64,000 nt of DNA from Adineta vaga (taxonomy: Eukaryota > Rotifera), in assembly GCA_021613535.1 (NCBI GenBank), contig CP075497.1:5952001-6016000 (forward strand). Reading direction: 5' to 3'. The translations under genes and the position numbers were made by a program. Shown here in pieces: positions 11,990-27,274 of the stretch; the first letter of the stretch is position 1, and each line of letters begins with the position of its first letter. The notes below the pieces were generated by a model, which worked only from the letters and a program-made list of their open reading frames with translations, had not been told where the DNA came from and searched no databases.

Positions 11990-12348
11990 TTAATGATGAA
12001 TGTGCAATTGATTTGTTTGCTGGAATGTTGTAAGAGCTTGTCGTAAATAGATATTTAGTGCTAAAATTGGTAAAGCACAAAGTAAAAGAAGAATTAGACT
12101 ATAGATTAGGAAACATGTTGATGATATTGGATCAAAATATTCAATAGTAGGAATAATAATTGTCGAGATTTTTTCATTCGAAGTTTGTTTTGAACGATCC
12201 TCACGAGATTTAATACCGAAAAGTGTATGTTGAAAACTATATACAGATGAAATATATTGAATTTCATCATTCGTATCTCAACTTACTTTGGAAAATTTGT
12301 CGATCGATGCATTTGATTATATTCGATAGGTCCCAAAATGGGCCACAT
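11990..12348 (-). CDS. Small single-pass membrane protein, uncharacterised (102 aa)
   Basis: Two exons, 12348-12287 and 12236-11990, separated by a 50-nt intron with donor GTAAGT and acceptor TATATAG. They add to 309 nt, 102 residues. The protein starts MWPILGPIEYN, has a polar middle with several Ser/Thr/Lys, and carries one strong hydrophobic segment (FLIYSLILLLLCALPILALNI) near the C-terminus. A short polar tail follows, ending HIHH. The topology suggests a tail-anchored or type I membrane microprotein. I recognise no family. Support is the clean intron, the matching phase and the coherent membrane segment. The exons are too short to show as long open frames. Confidence 0.55.
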
Positions 12349-13067
12349 AGTATTCAATCACAATATACAATAAAGAATATGATCATATTTTCTAGCTAAA
12401 TTTTCTTTTTCTTTATTTGATCAAATTGCGGGAAAAAAATTTATTGTTTTCCATTCAAAGTGCTAAAAAGATTCGAGCAATACTGGAAGCTTTCGTTAGT
12501 TTTTCTCTGTTTGAAATTATCGTTTTGTTTTCATTGCATATATGTCTCACATTATTTTGTTGGTTTTTCTTCTCCGAAGAAAGTAAAAAAGAATCGACAA
12601 ATAAGAACAGAGAAAAATGTCCTTCAATTCGAAATACGTCACTGAGTACATGCAGCCTACTCATCACCTTCATTTTTAACATGAATCACAGTTTCGATGG
12701 TATTTTCCCGTTTTATTTTTAGCGATCATATTTCATTGAAAGAGATTTCTTCTATGATGCCAATCAAAAATGATGGATACTCTTACAGATAAACTATCCA
12801 ATTTACACATTATTTAATAACATACGTATTTTTTTCTACTACTAAGAAAACAATCATGCTGCTTAGTTGTCCTTCGTTTCATACACATCTAACGTTTTCA
12901 TTACAATTACAAATGGAGCTTTTTCACCTGGTTTTTTCCAAGTCGGAAAGGCGGCTTTTTCCAAGTGAATCACATATAATAAGAACAACATGTAAAAAAT
13001 CAATGATTATTTATCATCTATACATTCTCACAGACGATATATCAAAGTATTAATAATTTATTACAAG
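12349..13067. other. Divergent intergenic region
   Basis: About 720 bases between the divergently oriented small membrane protein (minus) and the Rel/NFAT-like gene (plus). A direct repeat of TTTTTCCAAGT occurs near 12933-12966. Short overlapping open frames on both strands (12417-12722) look non-coding. This is probably a shared promoter region. Confidence 0.4.
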
Positions 13068-14657
13068 ATGATGACAGATAATGGATCAATATCGATGATA
13101 GTTCATTGGAAAAAACAGAGTAGATCGATTGACATCAAAACTACTGATAATATTAGTGCTATTGAAAAAGTAATTGTAGAAGCCTTCGAATTAAATCAAA
13201 ATACAAGTCTTTCAAAATATCAAATTCAATTCTATGATAGTAATTATCAAACATATATGGATCTCTATCCTAAAATATTACCTTCATTTCAAGCAATTCT
13301 ATGTAAACTTTTATCACAAGATGCACCAGCTCGATCAGATAAAGCTTGGTCTCTACGAATTGTTTCTAAAATCGATCAAGCTATAGGTAAGTAGCATCAT
13401 TTTAATACTTTTCTTAGTTGTCTTTCTACATGTATAGATCAATCATTCCATGGATCGATTACTGATGATACATATACATATCAACAAGTAAATGATTCAA
13501 CACAAATACCTGCAAATGAAGAATTATCACTTTCAATTTGTAATTCAACAAATGATCTTCCATCTGTTCGTTCATTGAGTGAAACAAGTAAACTTTGTTT
13601 TCTTCATTTTTCTCATAAATAGTTTTAGACGTTATTACTTAGTATCTAGCATTCCACACAATTTATCTAGAAATAGGGAAGAAAACACATCTGAACATCC
13701 ATATCGATTTCGTTTTCAATCTCATCTTGGAGATGACCAACGAAAACAATACGAAAGTGAAATGATTCGTACAGATTCTTCGAAGTAAGTTATTTATTTG
13801 TTTCTCTACTTCAAATTATCGATTCACATCTATTTTAGTAATAAAACATCACTTGCCGGTGTTCTTCTATGTACAAAAACAAATTCGCATCCAATTCTTC
13901 TTGTAATAAATTCTGATTATGATACAAGAATTCAATAGTTTAATAATCTTTTTAGTTTCACATTCCAGCTGAAGAAATTAATCTTGCTTGGTCCATTGAT
14001 ATTTATATATTGACTGAAGCGGATGATAATGGTACTCATTATTTACATGCATCAAAAGGTATTTTTCGGCATGATCCAAAATCTTCAGAGGATGCTAGTT
14101 GCAGTCAAACGGGTAAAATAGTAAATCCACATAATATTAAATTAAATTCCAATGATCTTCGAGATGGCAAATATGAGTAAATAAGTTTCATTTTTCTGAA
14201 TATAATCGATAATTTTTATTTTCGATCGGAAAATTAGGATGCATATCAAAGTATGCAATATTAGAGGTCAAAATACATTACGAAAAGAAATATTAAAAGA
14301 ATTTCCTGGATCAAAAAAGACGAATACTGTCTCACAAAGAACGACGAATAATTTACGATTTGATAGTGAGAAATATCATGTTGGATGTGTTCTTGTTCAG
14401 GAAGAAAAACCATGTGACCACTGTATATCTAGTTCAACGTTGCTAGTAAGTGAAATATTTGGAATAAATCAATATGTGTAATTAGGAATCCTTTTTTTTT
14501 CTAGTTCGAAAACGAAATGATACTGATAGATCAAGAGAAGAAGAAGACAAAAATCATGGAAATTCAGAAGGCAAAAAAATACGAAAATGTGTCTAAGAAA
14601 AATAGGAACAAAGCTTCATGTCGATACAATGGATTGAATTCCTCGTTTCGTGATTGA
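13068..14657 (+). CDS. Uncharacterised protein with candidate Rel/NFAT-like DNA-binding domain
   Basis: Seven exons: 13068-13386, 13438-13587, 13643-13784, 13839-13902, 13956-14176, 14238-14445, and a last one from 14506 (stop near 14657) or from an earlier acceptor near 14486 (stop near 14594). The first six are phase-checked. Exon 1 encodes about 100 residues that look like a beta-grasp (PB1/ubiquitin-like) domain. After a Ser/Thr-rich linker comes HPYRFRFQSHLG, then HPILLV, SIDIYILTEADDNG with THYLHASKGIF, and NLRFDSEKYHVGCVL with PCDHC. The order recalls the N-terminal Rel homology domain of NFAT/NF-kB (FRF motif, strand, LVT-like strand, histidine-containing strand, final LxF strand), but identity is low. 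The same domain pattern recurs in the 37519-41621 gene. No IPT dimerisation domain is visible. A function in transcription is inference. Confidence 0.5.
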
Positions 14658-15319
14658 TGAAACTCAAGGATCAATGAAAATAAGTGATACATGATGCATC
14701 AGACTTATATTCCGTCCAGAAATACATTTAAACAAGAGTAATTATTCAGTGGATGTTATGTTTTGAACGATTGAAATTTGTAATAAATCCTTACGGTGAT
14801 AGTCGATCATTTTAAAATAATAAAAAAATCTAGGAAACAGGTCATAGTTAATATGAACTGAGCAGAAGTTCATTGGTTTGCATTATATTATTGACATATT
14901 CAATGATCACAATATACTATTGGTTTTTGATTTTATGTTTTAGCACAATATTAGGTTTCTTTCCTATTCTCTTACATACTCTTCGAACTCTCGAGATGTA
15001 TCGAATTACCTAGAAGATCATACTTATTTTCATATTGGTTATGACATTTCATTTGTTTCACTTTTACTTGCTTAATCTATTTGTTCATCGGAAACATACG
15101 AAAATCAGCTTCTTATTCTCATTGTAAGGACACAGATGAGAGTAAAATCAGGTTGATACTTTATTCATTTCTTTTTATGAGATCTGAATAATATTTAAGA
15201 TTATTTTTTTTCAGAAAAATTATACTGACTTTATAAATATATATATATACGTTACATAATACAAAACAATAGTAATAAATAAAACTGACAAGGAAGACAT
15301 TTGGTATCTATTTTGTGTA
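14658..15319. other. Convergent intergenic region
   Basis: About 660 bases between the 3' ends of a plus-strand and a minus-strand gene. A TA run lies near 15236-15250. I see no coding signal; it probably holds two 3' UTRs. Confidence 0.5.
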
Positions 15320-16047
15320 TCAACATAAAATAAAACTAAGCATTGCAGCTAAACATATGACTAGAAATAATTTGATCAAATTTGGTCGTTCAATGTTAGT
15401 TGAACTGGCATTTCTATTATTGATTTTCATTTGTTTTTTTCTTTCTTTCAATGAAATACTACTACCATAATCATCCGAAAAACACGATGAAGAATTATGA
15501 ACATCGCTGATTTCAAAACGACGTGAAAGACAAAATTCGCGTCCATTTGCATATAATTCACTAACAGGTATACCTTTCATTAATGCTGTTGCACATGCTG
15601 TATACATTCGATCACAATAAGATAAACATACATGTAAACGTTCACTTCGATAAAATCTATATTGCCATGGTGAACATACATAACACATTAAAATATTTAG
15701 AAATTGACTACATTCAGCAGAGGAACCAATTAATGGACGAACCTAAATACAAAACTTTGAAATTCCTTTGACGAATAATGTCTGATACAGACCTGAGAAA
15801 AAATATGACGAACTTCATTTTCTCGACAACAACTATTCTCTTGAAACCATGTACAATTCGTTAATCCTGGTTGAGGACTTGGTGCACGATTGGAAAAAAA
15901 TGAACAATAAGGTGCAGTATTTGAAGTTGATATAGAAACAGTATACAATGAGTTATTCGTTGTCGATATCGATGAGAATACAAAACAGAAAAGAAAAACG
16001 AGAGTTAAAAGAAACTCTTGTGAAGTACGTAATGGAATCGATAACAT
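15320..16047 (-). CDS. Secreted, probably GPI-anchored folate-receptor-like cysteine-rich protein
   Basis: Two exons, 16047-15793 and 15742-15320, join in phase 0 to 678 nt, 225 residues. The ATG at 16047 is the first in frame and is followed by a signal peptide (FLLTLVFLFCFVFSS). The mature part has NCTWFQENSCCRENEV, then CSQFLNILMCYVCSPWQYRFY and VCLSYCDRMYTACATA, a cysteine layout like the folate-receptor domain (Folate_rec). The C-terminus is a hydrophobic stretch (LIKLFLVICLAAMLSFILC) with no cytosolic tail, after a Ser/Asn-rich spacer, as in GPI-anchored proteins. Such proteins can bind vitamins or act at membranes. The ligand cannot be read from sequence. Confidence 0.7.
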
Positions 16048-16298
16048 ATCAGACGAAGCCAATGAATATTTTCATCTAAAATAGAAAAGCCAAAACAAGA
16101 TGACATTATTTGCTTTGAAATACATGATTTCTAAACAGACGCACAGATGTTTAGTTAAACAACATCGTTTTACATCTCTTTGTACAGACATACACAACCC
16201 AAGAAAAAAATATTAACAGGATTTTTCAAATAAAATGAAGAAAAAGAAAACAACATCGAGTAACAAATAAATATCACTGAATGAGAACTTTTAACTGT

Positions 16299-19142
<2,844 letters not shown>

Positions 19143-19546
19143 CTAAAAGAGCAATTTAATACTCATCAACTGCAGAAAGAATTAGTAGTTTTCATATTTA
19201 TGAACCAAGGTCAATAAAATCATTTCAATAAACAACAAATCATCAATCAATGAATAGATAGATAGAAACGACACGACACAACCAACTAAATGCTACTCAA
19301 TATATCTCAACCAACCATGATCGAACAAGTTTATAACCAATCAGAAATGAATCATGTTGATCGCAGAGGACGCTTTAGAATAATTGAATTAAAAATAATA
19401 AATATGTATTTAAAAGAAAAACTGAGAAAAAAAAAACTTTGAACATTAACTAGATAAATTTGAACAACTACCGAACGGCAAAGTAGACTAAACACAGAAA
19501 GTATTGTAAAAATTAATGTATAATAATTGAGAATAATTTATCTTAT
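19143..19546. other. Intergenic spacer
   Basis: About 400 bases between the SEL1L start codon and the NHL gene stop codon, both on the minus strand. No coding signal is seen. The SEL1L promoter should lie here. Confidence 0.4.
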
Positions 19547-20998
19547 TTACAACGGAAGTTGATATGTATAAACACGATAATCTTTTGATGCTAAATGAAG
19601 AATATTTTGATTTGGTTCTATTGCAACATCGAGAATTTGTGAATGACAAATACGAGCTGTATAAGCACCTAAACGTTTCTTTTGTTCATATTCATCATAA
19701 ACTGTGATGTTTAATCCTTGATGATTATCAATTGCAATCAATTGTCCCTTAGAATTCAATTTAATATTCGTTGGATATGTTATATAATTTGATTCTTTGA
19801 TTTCTCGAATCAATTGTCCACTGTATGAAAAGACTTTGATTGTATGTAAATGATTATCTGAGATAAAGATTTCATAGTTATTTGAACAAATCGATGTGGG
19901 AAATTGTAATTGTGCATTTAAATGAAATAATGAAAGAACTTTGCCATCTAATGAAAAGATATGTAATTTTTGTACTTGTGATTCGATGACAATGATTCGA
20001 TGTGATTGATCAACTGTTAATGCACGTGGTTTTTCTAAATGTTGACCGAATCGTCGAATGAATTCGCCTTGAGCATTGAAAACATGAATTTGTGGTCGTG
20101 GATGACGTTGAATAACAACAAGTTGATCACTTCCACCAGGTACCACAGCAATACGATATGGATAAAGAAGATTTTGACATCCTAATGTTCGTCCTCGACC
20201 AAATGAATATTCGAATTGACCTGTTTCACTATGGAAAACTTTGATACAATGAGCATTAGTGTCGACAACAGCTAGTTTGCCTGATTCAAGCCAAGCAACA
20301 CTATTTGGTTCACGAAATGCATTGTTCCCATCACCATATTGACCTAATGATCGGATCCATTTTAAAACTTGACGAAATGAACCATTCTTATAACGAGTTT
20401 CAGAATGGACTACAGCTAAATGAGAATAAATGAATAGAGAATATAATTCGATCGATTATATTCTTACGAGCAATTCGAGATTCTTGTGTTGGAGTAAGAT
20501 GAACACGATCTAAGTCAAGTGAAGACCATGCTAGAAATAGAAAATCTTGATGAAGTAAATGTAAATCACACTCTTCGAAACTTACTATCAACTGGTTTAA
20601 GTGCAAAAAAATCTGGAGATGAATATGGTACTAAAATAGAAATTACATATATATTTAATTTCAGTTATACGATCATGAAATCATTTTACAATCTACTCAT
20701 TAACCTTTGACTATGTAAATAGATAAAATAATAAAATTATACTTACAAATATTTTCATTTGTATTAAATAGATTAGGATCATTTATTACTGATTCCAAAG
20801 CACGGCGTGGTTGTTTGACTGCTACACCAAAATCATTTCTAATAGAAAAAATACAAACAAAATAGTCCTTTGATGATTTCTAATCGTTGTATTTGTTACT
20901 CACACATCTATTCCTAACAGTGAAGACCAAACATTTTCTTGATTAGATATTCCTAATGGTCGCTTTCGTGACATTCCACCAAACGAATTACTTAACAT
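19547..20998 (-). CDS. NHL-repeat protein of the Brat/NCL-1/TRIM-NHL class, without RING or B-box
   Basis: NHL beta-propellers of this class bind RNA and repress translation or control growth. Exons run from an ATG at 20998 (start MLSNSFGGMSRKRPLGIS) through small exons near 20900, 20840-20760, 20630-20586 and 20530-20468, then a large one, 20415-19547; the last three are phase-checked. The large exon encodes most of the propeller: WIRSLGQYGDGNNAFREPNS, LAVVDTNAHCIKVF, EFIRRFGQHLEKPRALTVD, FISDNHLHTIKVFSYSGQLI, and a final blade LHLASKDYRVYTYQLPL. That ending is typical of Brat and NCL-1. The roughly 100 residues before it show no cysteine pattern of RING, B-box or a coiled coil. Total is about 390 residues, much shorter than Brat. 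Confidence 0.85.
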
Positions 20999-21520
20999 TT
21001 TTTTGAAACTTTTTTTAATAAACAATTAAATCAAATTCTTGCTTGAATAAGTTAGAATGACTGGGTACCAAAACAAACCCCTTGATAATATGTACACAAA
21101 TGTCGTCGTTGTTGCTCGTTTAACGATGTTGACGAAAGAAAATATATACCATGACTATTTATATAGATACAGTTAAATACAAAGATAAAGGCGAAAGATA
21201 TATATATATACATATACATATAACATAATCGAAAGAAAGAAAAAGTCTTTTCTAGGTGTGTGTAGAATGTGAATATACTGATGCGATCTTCGTCGTTTAT
21301 TTGACAATTGTAAGTGCAAAAAGCGTCCGCTGTTGAAAGAATATGATCGATTTCTAATTCCGTCGAATATTCTCATACTGAACTATGAAAATCGATGTCA
21401 ATGAGAATAAAGAAAATGCTTTGTTATGAAATGTGATTCTCATTTAACTGAATAGATTTCATTCAATAAGCTTTTATTATATGAAAAAGAAAACAAATAA
21501 AATCTAGTTTAGTTTTTGTT
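20999..21520. other. Intergenic spacer
   Basis: About 520 bases between the NHL gene start and the stop of the next minus-strand gene. A TA-rich run lies near 21201-21222. No exon can be supported. Confidence 0.4.
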
Positions 21521-23173
21521 TTACATTCTTTCAACTAAAGGTATAGAAAGAAGTGATAGTACTCGTCGAAACAATGTAAGAATACGTTCAATCAATTCTA
21601 AACGAGCAAACATTGTTGATAATAAATGACTTTGATTTTCCTAGAAGAAACGAAGAAATGTCAATAGACGATTTTGAAGGTCAAACAGTTTTTTTCTTAT
21701 TTACAGTTAATATGCGAACTTTTGAATAGTATGGACTTAAACGACGAGAGAATAGAATCAATTCTTGAAAAATCTAAAATAAAAATCATTTCGTTTATCC
21801 AATCGTACAATTTTTCAAGCTACCTTATCAATATTTATCTGTATTTTATTCCCATCATTTATTGAAATAAGTAGAAAACGAGATTCAAATGAATTTATCC
21901 ATTTGAGAAATTCTTGTTCATCCTATTAACATATAAAATAGTTGATATTCCCTCAAATTGTAAATCTTACTTTATTCGTTAACATATCTTCAAGTCTATT
22001 CTCAAACATTTCTCGCACTGGATAGAATCCTAAAAATTACGTAGACATATAATCTTATTTTCAACGAATTTTATTCATTTAAAAACATACCACTTTGATA
22101 TTTTGTTTGATAATTATTCAAAATAGATATTAATCGTGCACCTGTATATAGTAAAAACAAAGTATCATGATTTGTTTCAACATTTGATCGTAAATGCACC
22201 TAAAACAGATACAAAATTGGTTTGAAAAAGAAATTTCTCTTTTTCTTTTTCTTTTACAATCGAATTTTGTTTTCGACACATTAAATGTAATTTGAAAACG
22301 GTCATTGGAATGAATGAACTAGCAGATGTACGTTCATTAACACTATTGGCCAACACCTCTCTCAAACAAAACGATTTCACATTAACTATGAATCGATGTC
22401 GAGTATGAATAATCATATGTTGATTACTTACTTCGTGTATTTTTCAACCGATAAATCATCATATTTCGTTGATGGTCTATCATCACCAATTACCGCAGGT
22501 GCCAATGTAAGAAATGACTAAATAGATGATTTAATATCGATAAATGTTGAAAAGAGAAAACAAGATTGACGAACTTGTTTTAAATGAGAATATTTTGTAT
22601 AAATAATCTTAGATAGAATAACGAATAATTCACATTGATATTGAAATTGAAAATCACAGAGATGGATGATATGAATGTCGCTGTCTTGATATTTTTCTAA
22701 AATTTTTTCGAATGAATATAATTTATCGAATAAACGAGGATCATCTGGAAATCGAACTAAATAGAAAAGAAGATTTTTTATATTCACTATTAATATTGAT
22801 CATGCATACTTGAAGTTTCATTTGAAGATTTGATTAGATAATCTCTATCGACATGTTCAATATTGATTGTGATTCGATTATCATCATCAAATGAAATTGA
22901 ATGTGAATTTTTAAGAAGATTTTCAATGATTTGTTGTTGCTCATTCGAAGATATTTGTAGAAAATCTTGTTCTTCATTATCATTCATTAGATGAAGTTTA
23001 TTAATCAAATCAATAAAGGAATGATTGGTATCGAAATCAAACATCATAAGAAATGAATTTTTCGATTGATGAAGAAGTTTATTCAATACATTCGACCAAA
23101 AAAGAATTCTTAATGAAGTAAATACTTTCTCAATCGGTTTTTCACCTAACCAAATAACAAATAAATAATTCAT
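21521..23173 (-). CDS. Uncharacterised alpha-helical protein, multi-exon
   Basis: I do not recognise this gene. The ATG at 23173 opens MNYLFVIWLGEKPIEKVF; the first exon ends at 22810, and the next gives RFPDDPRLFDKLYSFEKILE. Further exons carry FLTLAPAVIGDDRPSTKYDD, LRSNVETNHDTLFLLYTGA, YPVREMFENRLEDMLTNK, EFLKWINSFESRFLLIS and MFARLELIERILTLFRR. The stop is at 21521. The composition suggests a helical soluble protein. The junction between the exon ending in EKYT (near 22430) and the exon starting near 22203 does not keep the frame with the obvious splice sites. Either an exon lies between them, an atypical splice site is used, or there is an indel. It may be a subunit of a larger complex, but nothing in the sequence shows which. 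Confidence 0.55.
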
Positions 23174-23972
23174 CTAAAGACAAAATAAGGCATATATAAC
23201 ATCTATGCTTAATTCAAATTTCAGTCGTTTTATTGATGTTAATGCTGTTATTCAATCCATAAATATTGATATAATCCACTGATGCTTTTCAGATTAAGAA
23301 ATGAAAAGATTTTATAGAACATTCATACGTATATATTTTTTAATTTTATCTCAAAATCATATTTCTCTGTTTGTAACAACAAGCACACGGACATATTTGA
23401 GAAAGAAACTAAATAGCAACAGGATACACATTGTGTGAACAGATCAAAAACATTGAAAATCACACATAAAATATATATATATACACAGACCGTTTTTCTA
23501 TTTGAAATAAAGAGAGATTTCAATATAAGTTTTTTGTCTTCAAAAAACAAAAGAAAGAAGATACGGGATAAAGGTCACCGGAGTGTTTGTCTGTCTGAGA
23601 AAAGAAAGTCAACTTGATACATCGTTTGATTAGAAGGAAAATTAGTCATTTTATGTACATTGTCAACTATTGTATAAGTTTATAATCGTTGAGAGATTGT
23701 CGAATGATGAGAATTACTGTTGATTAAGATTGACTGATCATCATTCTAAAAACAAAAAAGAAGCAAAATGAGTATCATAGTGTTATATGAAGACTTGGAT
23801 TGTATGCTGTGATAAATATCATAGAAACATTTAACGTCCTTTCTCATAAGTAGTTATCTTGCATAAAGCAGTGACATTGACGATAAAAAGGCAAATCGTG
23901 ACATGTGTCATTAGAAAAAGTCTCAACTGACAGGTTGACATCACTAAAAGAAATACACTCAAATTGTTTTTA
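23174..23972. other. Intergenic spacer
   Basis: About 800 bases between the unknown gene's start and the WDR20 stop codon. A TA run lies near 23470-23483. Short open frames are present on both strands but none has a recognisable protein pattern. Confidence 0.4.
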
Positions 23973-26345
23973 TTAATGATCAGTATAATAACTTCTTATG
24001 TCAAAGATTAACGTATGACGTAATCTACGTACAGAATTAGTTTGTTGAATTTCATGTGGTTTTTCCCAAATAGTAATAATTCCATCTTGTGATGAAGTAA
24101 AAAAACAATTTTCATCAAAATAAATTCCATTCAAACGTTCATTTGATATTAATTCAGTTACAATAGGTTCAATTATTTGTATTTCATCTAATCGTGGACA
24201 TAATTGAGTACCGAATATACTCTTTGTTAAATCAAAATTCGTTCGACGTGATAATAAACTATTTGTTGATACAGTTGATAAAGAACTATAATTCGAATCA
24301 TTGGATACTGATGTATTTGCTGAAACTAATGATGATGATCCTGTAGATTTTGAACTACTGATTGTATGCGAAAGCAATGGGAGTTTACGTGTTTTTTTCG
24401 ATGAACCATTTGAGAGTTTTGTTAATGATGTATCAGGAGTATCATCAATAGATTTATGAACTTTATTTGAATTACGTGTAAATGATAAACGTGCTGTTAG
24501 CGATGAAAATGATGATTTTGTTGTTGATAATGATGAATTTGTTGATGATATTGTTGTTGTATCAGAAAGAAAAGATGAATAACCATTCGATGAAATTAAA
24601 TGATTTGATGAATTACGTTTCGATAGATTAGAATTGCTAGTTTTTGAATGAATTTTATGAATTCGAAGTATATCTTCTGTTATATCCCAAAAACATAAAC
24701 GATTATCTTGTCCAACAGATGCAATTCGATAAAATATCGAAGGAATATTCATATCAAAACACGATGAATTACTTTGTGAACATGAAATTGATTTTCTTAT
24801 TTGTTTATTATTATTATCATCATCATTGAATGATATCGATGATGGTCGTTGAGTAAATGATGAATAATATGTTTTTGCATTCATATATGGATCAAATGAA
24901 ATTGCACTTATCCAAGATGTATGTCCGTGACCACGACAGACAACATGAGTTGAATGTTCTTCAGAATTTAGTGAAAATAATGTCATAAAATCATCTTCAC
25001 CACCGGTTGCAAGATATTTCCCATCAGGGGACCAACATACCTGAAAACAACAATTTCATATTGATTCAAACTATTTCTATCAATAAAAAGATCAAGATAC
25101 TTACACAGAGAAGACCACCAAAATAACTTTTCATATGAGCAATTAATTCCATTTTCTCATAGTTGAATATTCTTAAAAATCCATCTTGTGAGACAATAGC
25201 CATAAGAGTATAATCAGGTGAAAAAGCAAATTCATTGATACTTCCACTTCCAATTGACCATCTTGATACCGGATTTCGTGCTTGTTTTGATTTATTCTAA
25301 ATAAAGATTAAATAGAACTTTCTTTGTTCGATTCTTATCATCAAACAAACCTTTAAATAGGAGATTGTGAAATTGTTTTCATCGTCTTTAATTATTGCAT
25401 AAGTTGTTTGAATATTTGTATCACGTTGATGATTAAGTTGTTCATCGAATACATATAGATTTCCACTCGAATAAGATGCTGCAAAATGTGTTCGAGGTGA
25501 CGATAACCATTTTATACATGTTACTTTTGTTTTATCCAAATAACTCTAGTTAAACAGATGATTTCTTCATGATTTTTATTCAATTAACTAGAGAAACTTA
25601 CAGCTTCATTAAAAACTTTCTGTTCTTTGGTTTGCATATTGATATATTGAATTTGTCCTTTAGAAAAACCAACAAGTACATGTAATGTATTTGTATCCAG
25701 ATTTTGAATAATATCGTGACATGTTGGTTGATGATTTTGTTTATAGATACGATGATCAATTGGTTCACCAAAATTTGCCTAAAGATTTCATAAAGAACAA
25801 TTAATATTTCTTTTTTATTGAAAAGAAAGAAAAAGAACCTGTGTTGCTTCATTAAATTCATACATGATCAATTCTCTTCCAATATTGAATGCTAATAATT
25901 CACTCGTAATCACATTTTCACTTTGTTCATTTCCTTCAATTCCATTAGAAACTGCCGAATGTTTTCTTCCGTCAAATTGCTGGTCATTTGATGGATTTTC
26001 TAAACTTGGTGGTATAGATTGACGATTATTATTTATTGTTAATGATGAATGCAGTGAACTTGTTTCACTATTCGATTCATTCAATGATTGTAATCGTGTT
26101 ATTAATGTTAATCTAACCGGCTCATTTAAACATGTATTGCTACCAGATTTACCAAGATTATCGATGAATGATGAAACTTTATATGTACCTTCACGTGAGA
26201 TAAATTCTGTTTTGATATTATCATTACGTTGATTGGGATCTTTGGATAGATTTGTTTGATTAATTGTAGAACGTGTTGTAATTGTCGAAGCCAGACCGAA
26301 AATTGATGGCGGATGGCTAAAATTGGATGGTTCGGTTCGAGCCAT
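23973..26345 (-). CDS. WDR20: WDR20-type WD40 protein, cofactor of USP12/USP46 deubiquitinases
   Basis: WDR20 (CreC in fungi) binds and activates USP12/USP46 together with UAF1. Five exons, all phase-checked: 26345-25839, 25778-25602, 25545-25351, 25296-25105 and 25040-23973, giving 712 residues. The landmarks are REGTYKVSSF, then PTCHDI, VGFSKGQIQYI, DKTKVTCIKWL, SGNLYVFDE, INEFAFSPDYTLMAIVSQDG and [66 protein letters not shown] and, near the end, GTQLCPRLDEIQIIEP and SSQDGIITIWEKPHE follow. Two Ser/Thr/Asn-rich stretches lengthen the protein: one near the N-terminus and one of about 170 residues between the last blades, where vertebrate WDR20 is also disordered. It faces SF3B6 head to head. 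Confidence 0.94.
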
Positions 26346-27274
26346 TGAAATCGTCGTTTAATCGACGGATTGATAAAGATAATTTATATTTAGAAAATTG
26401 AGACTTCATTCGAGAGAATTACTTGAAGAAAAGCGTGACATTTTAAGTTTTTTTCTCTCTAGTATATGATGAATATTTCTGATTAGTTTCTAATGAATCA
26501 GTCGCCATTTTGTTTTTTCCTGTTCTGTATCATTCTAATTGGATGAGACATGAACGAATGAAGAAAAAGCGATTGATTCTTTCTTAGATTGATTTGGACT
26601 TCATTTCATAAAACAAATATTAAAATCATTGAAAAAGAATTCTCTATCCAGAATATTTCTCATGATATGAAGATCTTGTCAAATTATCATGAAAAAAGTT
26701 TAATTGAAAATCATTTCAAACTCGTATTATCTGTTTGATTATTAAGACTTGTATATCTCCGTGACCGTACTTATCGTTAGGCTTTCCGAAATGTATGAAA
26801 AGTTTGAATGATTGAAAAAACACGTACAAACTTATTTCATACTTTAATAATTATTTCGAAAACAAGAGACATGAATTTACGAAAAAATGAAAATGTATAT
26901 TCTTTTTAAGGAATTTTATTTTGCAAATAAAATAAATAGTTAATTCAAATTAGAATGATTCATGACAGACGTCAGATAAATTGATTGAGAATAATGAAAT
27001 ATAAAAATCCACTCAATGTCTTCAAAGAATACTTCAAGTGAATTCCATAGTTTTCAAAAGTAGCAGGGTGTTGATGTCGATTGCTTCAATACGAAAGAAT
27101 AATTTTAAAAAACGTCTGACTGATTGTTTTTCTTTTTTGTCACGTATTTGAAAATAATGTTACATAACACATTCAGCTACCAAGGGAAACAAACGCAAAA
27201 GACTTTCAATAGAATCAACATCAAATATGACGCCATAAGTTTTTGGATGAATAATTTTTGTTTAAATCGACATT
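26346..27274. promoter_or_regulatory. Divergent promoter region between WDR20 and SF3B6
   Basis: About 930 bases separate two start codons of housekeeping genes that point away from each other. The region should hold both promoters. It is AT-rich and contains no supported exon. I cannot name specific factor sites. Confidence 0.5.
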
